Source of the DNA: Thermodesulfobacteriota bacterium
GTDB lineage: Bacteria; Desulfobacterota; Thermodesulfobacteria; Thermodesulfobacteriales; Thermodesulfobacteriaceae
Reading direction: 5' to 3'
DNA: 64,000 nucleotides
Assembly (NCBI GenBank): GCA_030550555.1
Contig: JAUQPD010000016.1
Coordinates: 1-64,000, forward strand
Under the pieces are notes generated by a model that saw nothing but the letters and a program-made list of their open reading frames with translations, was not told where the DNA came from and searched no databases. A program made the translations under genes and the position numbers. Positions 40,001 to 48,890 of the stretch are shown here, one piece after another; the first letter of the stretch is position 1; each line of letters opens with the position of its first letter.

Positions 40001-40477
40001 TTATTCAAAGACGACTACACCGAGGCTTCTTCCGACCTCTCTTGCCATCTCAGCTATGCCACCTCTAAACTGAAAGGCCTGTTCAAATCCTATAGCTCTC
40101 AAGGCTACAGTCACTGCAGCAGCTCTATCTCCAGTGTGGCACACTACGATAATCTTACGATCCTTTGGAAGTTTAGCAAGGTTTTCAGGTTTAAATAGCT
40201 TATCCATGGGGATCTCCAATTTATCTTTCCAAGTAATACCCACTATGGCCATTTCTTGGGGAGTCCTAACATCAAGGATGACAAAAGGCTCTTTTTTCTT
40301 TATCATTTCGATTAATTGATTAGTTGTAACTTGACAGGGTCTTTTAGCTATCATCTCAGGAGTCATCATGGAAAACATCATATCAAATCGTTTAGCAAGC
40401 TCCTTGTCATAAGAGAGGGCATTTCCACCAAGTCCAAATAAAACCAGTATCAAAGTAAGAACCAATCTTTTAAACAT
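40001..40477 (-). CDS. Secreted/periplasmic rhodanese-like protein
   Basis: Signal peptide; VILDVRTPQEMAIVG; active-site loop VCHTGDRAA. Confidence 0.9.
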   Translation of the reverse strand: MFKRLVLTLILVLFGLGGNALSYDKELAKRFDMMFSMMTPEMIAKRPCQVTTNQLIEMIKKKEPFVILDVRTPQEMAIVGITWKDKLEIPMDKLFKPENLAKLPKDRKIIVVCHTGDRAAAVTVALRAIGFEQAFQFRGGIAEMAREVGRSLGVVVFE

Positions 40478-40556
40478 GGCCCACCTCCTCCTAAAATTTA
40501 TTCTTATATACTACAAATTAATGCAGAATTACCTAATTTAAAGGGAGGTTAGACCT

Positions 40557-41933
40557 TTAGCGTTCGATGATGTCTTTTCTAAAGGAGAAGTCTACTTCTA
40601 AGGGATAATTTCCAGTGAAGCAGGCAAGGCAGACCTTATCTCGTAGATCTCCTACTGAATCAAGAAGACCATCGAGACTTAGATAATAAAGAGTGTCAAT
40701 GTCCAGAAATTTGCGGATTTCTTCCACAGAATGTTTTGAAGCAATGAGTTCAGAGGCCTTTGGAAAGTCAATACCAAAGAAGCAGGGAAATTTGAGAGGA
40801 GGACAGGATATAAGAAAGTGTATTTTTTTTGCTCCAGCAAGTTTGATGCTCTTTATGCGATTTTTACTTGTTGTTCCCCTTACAAGGGAGTCATCAATAA
40901 CGATTACTTCCTTTCCTCTTATAACTTCTTTAACAGGATTAAGTTTCATCCTCACAGAGAGATCGCGCAGTCTCTCAGAGGGCTCAATAAAGGTCCTACC
41001 TACATAGTGATTTCTAATTACACCAAACTCAAGAGGAAGCCCACTTGCTTTGGCATAGCCAAGAGCGGAATAGGTCCCCGAATCAGGAAAGGGCATTACT
41101 AAATCTGCTTCAAGGGGACACTCCTTATACAGATTAATTCCTAAATTTTTACGTACTATATAGACATTTTTTTGAAATATCAGACTGTCTGGTCTTGCAA
41201 AATAGATAAATTCAAAGATACAATGACTGAGAGGTTGGGGAGTTTCTCTAAAGGGGTAGTAACTTTTAGGGCCGTTTTCATTAATGAGTAAAATTTCTCC
41301 TGGTTCAACGTCTCTCAAATATTCTGCACCGAGAAGATCAAATGCACAGGTTTCAGAGGCAACAACATAGCCTCCATTTAACATCCCCAGAGCAAGGGGC
41401 CTAAATCCCCAGGGGTCTCTAAAAGCAACAAGGATGTCATCATATAGAAGAAGAACAGAATAGGCTCCTTTTATTCTCTGCATCGTATGGGCTATAGCAT
41501 CAACTAGACCAATCTTCAAATTCTTTACAATCAAATGAACGATAACTTCACTGTCAAGGGTAGTTTGAAAGATATGGCCCTCTTCTTCTAGGTCACAGCG
41601 AAGTCTATAGGCATTAATCAAATTTCCGTTATGGGCAAGTGCGAGCGTTTTTCCTGCATGCTTTACACAGAAGGGCTGAACATTCTGAAGAACTGAAGAT
41701 CCTGTGGTAGAATATCGAACATGTCCTATACCAATCTCACCTGGTAACTCCTGAAGAACTTTTTCATTGAAGACCTCACTAACAAGCCCCAAGTTTTTAT
41801 ATTCTCTGATTTTTTTTCCATCAAATACCGCAATGCCTGCGCCTTCTTGTCCACGATGTTGTAGTGAGTAGAGCCCAAAGTAGAGGTATTTAGAGGCCTC
41901 TTCAACTCCGTAGATGCCTACAATCCCGCACAT
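40557..41933 (-). CDS. purF: Amidophosphoribosyltransferase
   Basis: N-terminal CGIVGIYG, LQHRGQEGAGI, IVIDDSLVRGTTSK PRTase motif. Confidence 0.97.
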   Translation of the reverse strand: MCGIVGIYGVEEASKYLYFGLYSLQHRGQEGAGIAVFDGKKIREYKNLGLVSEVFNEKVLQELPGEIGIGHVRYSTTGSSVLQNVQPFCVKHAGKTLALAHNGNLINAYRLRCDLEEEGHIFQTTLDSEVIVHLIVKNLKIGLVDAIAHTMQRIKGAYSVLLLYDDILVAFRDPWGFRPLALGMLNGGYVVASETCAFDLLGAEYLRDVEPGEILLINENGPKSYYPFRETPQPLSHCIFEFIYFARPDSLIFQKNVYIVRKNLGINLYKECPLEADLVMPFPDSGTYSALGYAKASGLPLEFGVIRNHYVGRTFIEPSERLRDLSVRMKLNPVKEVIRGKEVIVIDDSLVRGTTSKNRIKSIKLAGAKKIHFLISCPPLKFPCFFGIDFPKASELIASKHSVEEIRKFLDIDTLYYLSLDGLLDSVGDLRDKVCLACFTGNYPLEVDFSFRKDIIER

Positions 41934-41944
41934 AGGGCTCCCTT

Positions 41945-43258
41945 CTATAGAGTGCCACCAACAGTGATTTCAGGGATACGAAGAGTAGGTTGGCCATCAG
42001 AAACAGGAACTCCCTGTCCATCTTTGCCACAGGTTCCAGGATCAAAATGGAGATCATTTGCAACCATATCAATAATTTCAAGAACCTTCGGTCCATTTCC
42101 TACAAGAGTGGCACCCTTTACGGGATAGGCAACTTCACCATTTTCAATATAATATCCCTCTCTTACCTCAAATACAAAGTCTCCGGTAAGAGGATTCACC
42201 TCTCCTCCTCCCATTTTCCTAACAAGGAGCCCCCGGTCAATTGATTTGATGATATCCTCTGCTCTGTGAGGGCCAGGAGCAATAAAGGTATTACTCATAC
42301 GAGGAATGGGAAGATGACGAAAACTTTCCCTTCTACCATGGCCATTTGGCTCTCTGCCAAATTTGAGGGCAGAATAGCGGTCGTAGAGAAAATCTTTTAA
42401 GATCCCTCTTTCAATAAGGATGGTCCTCTTTGCAGGCGTTCCCTCATCATCAATTTCATAAGATCCATAGAGATTTGGCAGAGTAGGATCATCAATCACC
42501 GTGATTAGAGGGCTTGCAACCTGCTCTCCAAGTCTGCCAGAATAGACAGAAAGGCCCTCTTCTGCGTGATCTGCTTCAAGACCATGTCCCACTGCTTCGT
42601 GAATCATAGTCCCTCCAGCTTCCCCTGAGAGTACGACTGGCATCACCCCAGCAGGAGCCCTTTTAGCAGAGAGCATAATCAAAGCAAGGTTGCCTGCCCT
42701 TTCTGCAACTGAAAAAAACTCCGGATCCTGCTCAAGAACCTCCTCTAAACTCAAAGGATAAGCCCTAACCTCATAGCCTCTCTCAAGCTTTCCACTATCC
42801 TCTGCAACAACAACTACAACAGCCCGAAAGTACCTCTTTCTTAGAGTCCCTAAAAATCCCTCTGAATTTCCAATCAAAACCTCACTCACACTCTGACTGA
42901 GTGTGAGCTGATAGTGCTTTATCTTAGGAGAATTTGGAAGTCTTTTCTTTAACTCCTCAAGGGTTCTTAGAAAGGGATCTGGAGGGATCAAAAAAGATCC
43001 TCCCTTTTTTCGAAGCTCACTAATCCATGAGAGGGTCTTCTTTAACACTTCCTCTTTGAGAAAGCTACTTGCTTTCTCTTTTAAAAGGGTTTCCATGTTT
43101 TCAGAACTTGAATAAACGATATTCTTTAGATCCTTTGTGATTTCTCTCACAGAGACACCAAAATCTAACCCAGTTGAAAGCTCCTCAATGCCCCTTGGCT
43201 CAAGCCTAACTCTTAAAAAACTTTTGTGCTCAACGAAGACATCCGAGTAGAGGTCCAT
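41945..43258 (-). CDS. tldD: TldD-family metalloprotease
   Basis: GTMIHEAVGHGLEAD; GGEVNPLTGDFVFEVREGYYIENGE. Confidence 0.93.
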   Translation of the reverse strand: MDLYSDVFVEHKSFLRVRLEPRGIEELSTGLDFGVSVREITKDLKNIVYSSSENMETLLKEKASSFLKEEVLKKTLSWISELRKKGGSFLIPPDPFLRTLEELKKRLPNSPKIKHYQLTLSQSVSEVLIGNSEGFLGTLRKRYFRAVVVVVAEDSGKLERGYEVRAYPLSLEEVLEQDPEFFSVAERAGNLALIMLSAKRAPAGVMPVVLSGEAGGTMIHEAVGHGLEADHAEEGLSVYSGRLGEQVASPLITVIDDPTLPNLYGSYEIDDEGTPAKRTILIERGILKDFLYDRYSALKFGREPNGHGRRESFRHLPIPRMSNTFIAPGPHRAEDIIKSIDRGLLVRKMGGGEVNPLTGDFVFEVREGYYIENGEVAYPVKGATLVGNGPKVLEIIDMVANDLHFDPGTCGKDGQGVPVSDGQPTLRIPEITVGGTL

Positions 43259-43265
43259 ATTTTGT

Positions 43266-44240
43266 TTATTTTAATCTCTTTAAAAATTTTTTAAACTCTT
43301 CCTTAGAGAGGATGCCACCTCTTCCATAGGCTCTAAGGCTGAGACCTGCGGAAAAGAGAGCAAGTTCAAGAGAGGCTTCCAAACTTAATCCTAAGGAAAA
43401 ACCTGCAAGGACTCCTGCATTGAAATAGTCACCAGCACCTGTATTGTCAACTATTTCTTTTACTGGAAAGACAGAACTCCTATGGACCTCTCGTCGCATC
43501 ACCCCTAAAGCACCATGCTGTCCCCTTTTTACAAATAGGTATCTAACCCTTAGGTCTAAAACACCATCTACTGTAAGACCTGCTTTTCTCAGTTCAGCTT
43601 CTGTTATAAAAAGTAAAAGAGCTTTCTGAAGAAAGGGGATGAGGAAATCTTTACCTAAGTCTGAGTAAATCTCCCCTGGATCAAGGGAGAAAGGGTATTC
43701 AAGTTGTTCTACAAGGGCCTGATGAAAGGATCTTCCCTCAGGACTTGCAAGAGAGCTTAGATGATAAAATCCAGGAGGCAGACTCCTTAGATTTAGCTCA
43801 AGAAGAATTGTCTCTGAGGTCCCAGGACTTACAATGATTGTTCTGTCCTTGCTGTGGTCAAGTAAGATAATGGCTAAGCTCGTTTGTCCACCTTTTCTTA
43901 TGAAAGTTGTGTCAACACCCTCTTGAGAGAGTTCTTTCAAAATCCTCTCACCAAATTGGTCCTCTCCAACTGCTCCCACAAACCCTGTTTGAAATCCCCA
44001 GGTGCTGAGAGCATATATTGTATTCGCAGAAGAGCCTCCTCCACACTGATATATAAGCTCTGCCTCTTTCTCAAGGACCTTCAGAAGTTCAAGAAAAATA
44101 GGTCTTTCAAAGACATATTCCTTTCCTGGTTCAAAAGAGAAACCTAAAAAGGAGAACTCTCTCAGATCTCTAACTCTGTAAAATATATCCCAGTTGAGAG
44201 CACCAGAACCAAAGATTTTTTTTCTCTTTAGGGTAAACAT
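43266..44240 (-). CDS. PfkB-family carbohydrate kinase
   Basis: GGGSSANTIYAL, DNTGAGDYFNAGVLAG; start at internal ATG 44240 preferred over 44276. Confidence 0.92.
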   Translation of the reverse strand: MFTLKRKKIFGSGALNWDIFYRVRDLREFSFLGFSFEPGKEYVFERPIFLELLKVLEKEAELIYQCGGGSSANTIYALSTWGFQTGFVGAVGEDQFGERILKELSQEGVDTTFIRKGGQTSLAIILLDHSKDRTIIVSPGTSETILLELNLRSLPPGFYHLSSLASPEGRSFHQALVEQLEYPFSLDPGEIYSDLGKDFLIPFLQKALLLFITEAELRKAGLTVDGVLDLRVRYLFVKRGQHGALGVMRREVHRSSVFPVKEIVDNTGAGDYFNAGVLAGFSLGLSLEASLELALFSAGLSLRAYGRGGILSKEEFKKFLKRLK

Positions 44241-44310
44241 CTTCAAAAATTTACACCGCAAGACTAAGATAGACAACTATTTATTACAATTAGATAGTTA
44301 TAGTTTTTTA

Positions 44311-44325
44311 TTAGTTATAAACTAA
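44311..44325. promoter_or_regulatory. PerR-like/operator-like inverted repeat TTAGTTATAAACTAA
   Basis: Near-perfect 7-1-7 palindrome inside a larger imperfect repeat (AGTTTTTTATTAGTT...AACTAAAAAACT) upstream of the peroxidase promoter. Confidence 0.4.
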
Positions 44326-44366
44326 AAAACTAAAAATATCTGATTTATTTTTATTTTTTTCTTAGC

Positions 44367-44394
44367 TTGACATTTTTTAAACAGATGTTAAAAT
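44367..44394 (+). promoter_or_regulatory. Sigma70-type promoter TTGACA-N16-TAAAAT
   Basis: Direct match; upstream of 44440 CDS with SD AAAGGAGGTGG. Confidence 0.75.
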
Positions 44395-44439
44395 TCGATA
44401 AAAATTCTTAAAAAAATAAAATACAAAGGAGGTGGTGCT

Positions 44440-45501
44440 ATGCTAAGAAGGGTTGCGAAATGGGCGGTTTTGCCTGTTGGTGTGGCGGTAGCTGTTAGTT
44501 ATCTTAATGCGAGAACTCCTGATGATGAGCTTTTAAGAAGAGCAAGGGCACTTTTTAGTCCAATCCCGGAGAAACTTGAGGTTATACCCTACAAGGATGT
44601 AAAGCTAACCAAAGAACTCGTCGAGCTTGGGAAATATCTCTATTTTGATCCAAGGCTTTCTGCTTCACATCTGATAAGCTGTAATACCTGTCATAATGTA
44701 ATGCTTGGAGGGACAGACAATGTAGAGACCTCTATTGGACATGGCTGGCAGAAGGGGCCAAGGAATGCTCCTACAGTTTTTAATGCAGTGTTTCACACTG
44801 CCCAGTTCTGGGATGGCCGTGCGAAAGATTTGATGGAGCAGGCAAAAGGTCCTATACAGGCTTCAGTAGAGATGAATAATACTCCTGAGAGGGTAATTGC
44901 TACTTTGAAGAGTATACCTCAATATGTAGAAATGTTTAAGAAGGCCTTTCCAAATGAAAAAGATCCTATTACCTTTGACAATGTAGCAAAGGCAATTGAG
45001 GCCTTTGAGGCAACTCTTATTACGCCAAATTCTCGCTTTGACAAATTCTTAAAAGGAGATACAAAAGCACTTACCAAAGAAGAGAAAGAAGGACTAAGGC
45101 TTTTTATGGACAAAGGCTGTGCATCCTGTCATAGTGGAATTACCCTTGGGGGAAACATGTATGCTCCCTTCGGAGTTGCCCAAAAACCTGATCCAGATCT
45201 CCTTGCTGGAGATAGAGGAAGATATGAAGTTACCAAAAGCCCAAGTGATGATTATGTATTTAAATCACCCTCTCTCAGGAATGTAGAGCTAACCTATCCC
45301 TACTTCCACTCAGGTAAAGTCTGGGACTTGGAAGATGCAGTTGCCATAATGGGATCTCTACAGTTTGGAATTAAGCTTACCGATGATGAGGTCAAAAAGA
45401 TTACAGCTTTTCTAAAAACACTAACAGGTGAGAGACCCAAAATTGAAATGCCTTTACTTCCACCAAGTACTAACAAGACTCCCAAACCAATCGTCAAATA
45501 G
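44440..45501 (+). CDS. Di-heme cytochrome c peroxidase (CcpA/MauG family)
   Basis: Two CxxCH motifs (CNTCH, CASCH), NAPTVFNAVFHTAQFWDGRA; N-terminal export/anchor segment. Confidence 0.95.
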   Translation: MLRRVAKWAVLPVGVAVAVSYLNARTPDDELLRRARALFSPIPEKLEVIPYKDVKLTKELVELGKYLYFDPRLSASHLISCNTCHNVMLGGTDNVETSIGHGWQKGPRNAPTVFNAVFHTAQFWDGRAKDLMEQAKGPIQASVEMNNTPERVIATLKSIPQYVEMFKKAFPNEKDPITFDNVAKAIEAFEATLITPNSRFDKFLKGDTKALTKEEKEGLRLFMDKGCASCHSGITLGGNMYAPFGVAQKPDPDLLAGDRGRYEVTKSPSDDYVFKSPSLRNVELTYPYFHSGKVWDLEDAVAIMGSLQFGIKLTDDEVKKITAFLKTLTGERPKIEMPLLPPSTNKTPKPIVK

Positions 45502-45511
45502 GGTCTAATTG

Positions 45512-45537
45512 CAGGTGGGACCTAAGAGTCCCACCTG
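45512..45537. terminator. Hairpin CAGGTGGGAC-CTAAGA-GTCCCACCTG between convergent genes
   Basis: Perfect 10-bp stem, 6-nt loop; weak U tracts on both sides. Confidence 0.6.
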
Positions 45538-45542
45538 TTCCT

Positions 45543-47468
45543 CTATAAAGAGGTCTGCTTCTTAGAAAAGTAAAAGCCAATCACAAGAAAGATGACAAGG
45601 GCAGAAAGGGCATAAATAGGCTTAGGAATCATCATCAAGATACCGAGGAAAAGGAGTAGGGTTCTCCAGACAATATTCAGCCTGACATTGAAATGCCCCA
45701 GAACTCCAGCTTCAATAGCAAACATAGCTATACTTCCACCAATCAAGGCAAGAGCTATCTCTAAGAGGTTTCCCTTCATTAAATAGGCAGGATAGAAGAC
45801 AAAGAGGAAAGGAAGTATGTATCCACCAATACCAAGTTTCATAGAATAGATGGCACTTTTTAACCAGTTTGCTCCTGCAATTGCAGAGGTAGTAAAAACA
45901 GTGATACAGACTGGAGGGGTTATACCTGATTTAATGGCAAAGTAGAAAATGAATAGGTGAACCGCAATAGGATCAAATCCCATCGTTTTCAAAGCTCCTC
46001 CCAGCACCGCAGCTCCAATAATATAGGCAGCAGTTGTAGTCATGCCCATACCAAGAATTATGGCGGTAAGCATTCCCGCAGTCAGGGCAAGATATTTGTT
46101 AAATCCTGAAAGTTCAAGAATGAACTCTGAGATCTTTACTCCAAAGCCAGTCAAGGAGATAAGAGCAACTATAATTTGCACGCAGGCCATCATCACCATG
46201 AGCCAAGCAAGCGTTCTGGCAATACCGTCATAAAAGCCATCATAAATCTTTTTTAGTCTCTCAGAGAGGGAGCCTATGGTGAAAGACCCCTCAAATAGCA
46301 AAAAGAGTGCTATTGCAACAATCACCGCCCAGATGGCACAGAGTTGAGGAGGGAGCATGAGAAAAAGCATTACTACAAGAGTACCTATTGGAAGAATAAA
46401 TCTGGCCATGGTCTTGAATTGAAGGATTTCTGAAAGAGTAGGAGTTAGTTCCTTGGGAATCGGTGCCATCTTCTTTCTCTTTGCTTCAAGCCAAACTCCT
46501 ACAGAAATTCCAACAAAATAGATAATTGCAGGTATAAGGGCAGCAATCATTATTTTCACATAGGGTATACCTAAGAACTCAGCCATGACAAATACACCAG
46601 CACCCATGACTGGAGGCATAATCTGACCGCCAGATGAGGCAGCTGCCTCTACCGCAGAGGCAAATTCTTTTGAAAAGCCAGTCCTCTTCATCAGAGGTAT
46701 TGTAAAGGCACCAGTTGTTGCTGCGTTAGCAACAGAGGATCCACTCAGCATCCCAAAAAGTGAACTTGAGGCAACAGCAACGTGTCCTGATCCCCCTGTG
46801 ATCCTACCTCCAAAATAGAGGGAAAGCTTAATTATGGTATCTCCCACTCCCGTCGTAAATAGAATAGGCCCAAGTAAGATAAAGGGTGCAATAATTCTAC
46901 TCGTAAGATCTGTGAGCATGCCCCAGATGCCCTCAGTCATTAGGTAAAGCTGATAGAGAATATCGGTCATTGAAAATCCAGGATGACCAAATCTCCCAGG
47001 GATCTTATACCCAAAAAGAGCATAAACTATAAAAAGTCCCACTAAAACTGCGATGATGATTCCAACACTTCTTCTTGTTGCTTCAAGAAGAACTAAAATA
47101 AGGATGGCTCCGAGGAGAAGATGCTGTGTTTCAAACATACCAGGGTTCATCACAATAGATTCCCAGTTTACTATGACGTAAAGGCACGAAAAAACCCCTG
47201 CTCCACAAAGAAGTAGGTCAAAAAGAGCAGGTGAAGACTCGGTGCCAAGGAAGAGAAACTTCATAAGAGGACCTGATTTTCTCTTGAGAAGAAGCTTCAT
47301 AGAAATAGGATAGAGGAGATACACAATAATTAAGGCAAAGATCAAAGCAATTCCGCCTTGAAGAAGAGGATGAAGAGGCCTAAAAATTGAAGTGTAGAAA
47401 ATAAAGCCAACCCAGAATAGGACAACTACTCCGATCAGATATTTCCAAATTCCCTCAGGCCTTCTCAT
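45543..47468 (-). CDS. TRAP transporter fused permease (4TM + 12TM)
   Basis: DctM-like GSSVANAATTGAFTIPLMKRTGFSKEFASAVEAAASSGGQIMPPVMGAG. Confidence 0.95.
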   Translation of the reverse strand: MRRPEGIWKYLIGVVVLFWVGFIFYTSIFRPLHPLLQGGIALIFALIIVYLLYPISMKLLLKRKSGPLMKFLFLGTESSPALFDLLLCGAGVFSCLYVIVNWESIVMNPGMFETQHLLLGAILILVLLEATRRSVGIIIAVLVGLFIVYALFGYKIPGRFGHPGFSMTDILYQLYLMTEGIWGMLTDLTSRIIAPFILLGPILFTTGVGDTIIKLSLYFGGRITGGSGHVAVASSSLFGMLSGSSVANAATTGAFTIPLMKRTGFSKEFASAVEAAASSGGQIMPPVMGAGVFVMAEFLGIPYVKIMIAALIPAIIYFVGISVGVWLEAKRKKMAPIPKELTPTLSEILQFKTMARFILPIGTLVVMLFLMLPPQLCAIWAVIVAIALFLLFEGSFTIGSLSERLKKIYDGFYDGIARTLAWLMVMMACVQIIVALISLTGFGVKISEFILELSGFNKYLALTAGMLTAIILGMGMTTTAAYIIGAAVLGGALKTMGFDPIAVHLFIFYFAIKSGITPPVCITVFTTSAIAGANWLKSAIYSMKLGIGGYILPFLFVFYPAYLMKGNLLEIALALIGGSIAMFAIEAGVLGHFNVRLNIVWRTLLLFLGILMMIPKPIYALSALVIFLVIGFYFSKKQTSL

Positions 47469-47473
47469 AGATC

Positions 47474-47833
47474 CTACTTAGGAAGAACTTCAATCTTAGA
47501 GGTTACTTGAGAGCCTTTATCTCCGAAGATGATAATTTCGTAAACTCCAGGCTTTGCAAAGGCAGGAAAGGCGGTCTCCACTTCAAAGGTTCCATTACTA
47601 TCAGTTTTTATTTGGTCAACTCTTGCAGTGCCAAGCCCTACAATTTCATGCTCTGAAAGCCTTAAGATGATCTCAATACCTTCTTCAGGTTTAAACCCTG
47701 ATCCACGAATAACGAGCCTCTCCTCGGGTTTACCCTTAGGGGGATTCAGATTTATTTGCTGAGCAAAGCTTAAGCTATATAGAAGACCTAAGGTAAGAAA
47801 AAGTAAAGATAGTCCCTTCCATCTCATATGCAA
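47474..47833 (-). CDS. Secreted IPT/TIG-like (Ig-fold) small protein
   Basis: Signal peptide then NLNPPKGKPEERLVIRGSGFKPEEGIEI...GTFEVETAFPAFAKPGVYEIIIFGDKG. Confidence 0.65.
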   Translation of the reverse strand: MHMRWKGLSLLFLTLGLLYSLSFAQQINLNPPKGKPEERLVIRGSGFKPEEGIEIILRLSEHEIVGLGTARVDQIKTDSNGTFEVETAFPAFAKPGVYEIIIFGDKGSQVTSKIEVLPK

Positions 47834-47863
47834 CCTCCTTATTTGGCGTGTTTAGTAGATTTA

Positions 47864-48871
47864 TTATCTTTTCATCTCAGGTGGAATGAGATGATCTGGC
47901 AGTTTACAGCCGATTTCTCTGTAAAATCTAACTGCACCGCTGTGAAGAGGCACTCTCAGGTACTTTACAGTCATTCCACACATATCCTCAAATTGTCCTT
48001 CTTTGAGAGTGGGATTAGTGGCAACAATTTCTTTTCTGTGGTTGTATACCGCCTTTACAATCTTGTAGACAACATCTTCAGGAACATCTTTGTCAACAAA
48101 GTCTGCAACTACATAGGCCAGGCTGAGTTGAGGTGATTTAACAGCTTTGAAAAGGCCTGCTGGAATGGTAATTGTCAGCCCCTGCCCAGGGTAGACTTTA
48201 TTGAATCTATCTATCATTTCCTTTGTTATTGGTAGAATCTTAATATCCATTGTAGATTCAAGCTCTAATATAGCTGCATCTTTAAATCCTGCTTTGAACC
48301 AGGCCTTGACTGCACCAGATTTCATGGCATCAACACTTGCTCCAATTCCCATCATTTTATAGTTAGGCTTTACTTCTAAGGCTTTAAAGAAGAGATCAAC
48401 AAGTCTACCTGAGGTGGTGCCAGGATTCATGGCAAAGGGCACTCCATTTAGGTCATAGACGCTATTTATGCCAGCCTTTGCATTAACGACAATATGAATT
48501 GGAGTAATGTATCCACCCCAGAGAGCTCTAAGATTGGGATTTGCTTTTCCCTGAAAATCAATAATTCCCATGTAGTTAGCATATCCTGCTGAGGCATCAG
48601 CAGGCCCTATATGAATTGCCTTTCTCTGAAGTCTCGAAAGATTTTCAAGATAACCACCAGTCTCAACAACTACTACCTCTATCTCACCTGGATAGGCCCT
48701 ATTTACTACCCTTGCCATAGCAACAGTGTTAGCATAAAGTCCAGAACGAACAGAAGTAGCTCCCCACTTGATATAATACTTCTTTGCCAAGGCCTCACTA
48801 ATAGATACAAAAATAAAGGACAACATGGATAACAAAATACTAAGTTTGACAACTAATCCCTTTAAACACAT
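47864..48871 (-). CDS. TAXI-family TRAP transporter solute-binding protein
   Basis: KWGATSVRSGLYANTVAMARVVN, HIGPADASAGYANY; ATG at 48871 after GGAGGGAGGG preferred over 48931. Confidence 0.92.
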   Translation of the reverse strand: MCLKGLVVKLSILLSMLSFIFVSISEALAKKYYIKWGATSVRSGLYANTVAMARVVNRAYPGEIEVVVVETGGYLENLSRLQRKAIHIGPADASAGYANYMGIIDFQGKANPNLRALWGGYITPIHIVVNAKAGINSVYDLNGVPFAMNPGTTSGRLVDLFFKALEVKPNYKMMGIGASVDAMKSGAVKAWFKAGFKDAAILELESTMDIKILPITKEMIDRFNKVYPGQGLTITIPAGLFKAVKSPQLSLAYVVADFVDKDVPEDVVYKIVKAVYNHRKEIVATNPTLKEGQFEDMCGMTVKYLRVPLHSGAVRFYREIGCKLPDHLIPPEMKR

Positions 48872-48890
48872 CCTGCCCTCCCTCCTCTTC

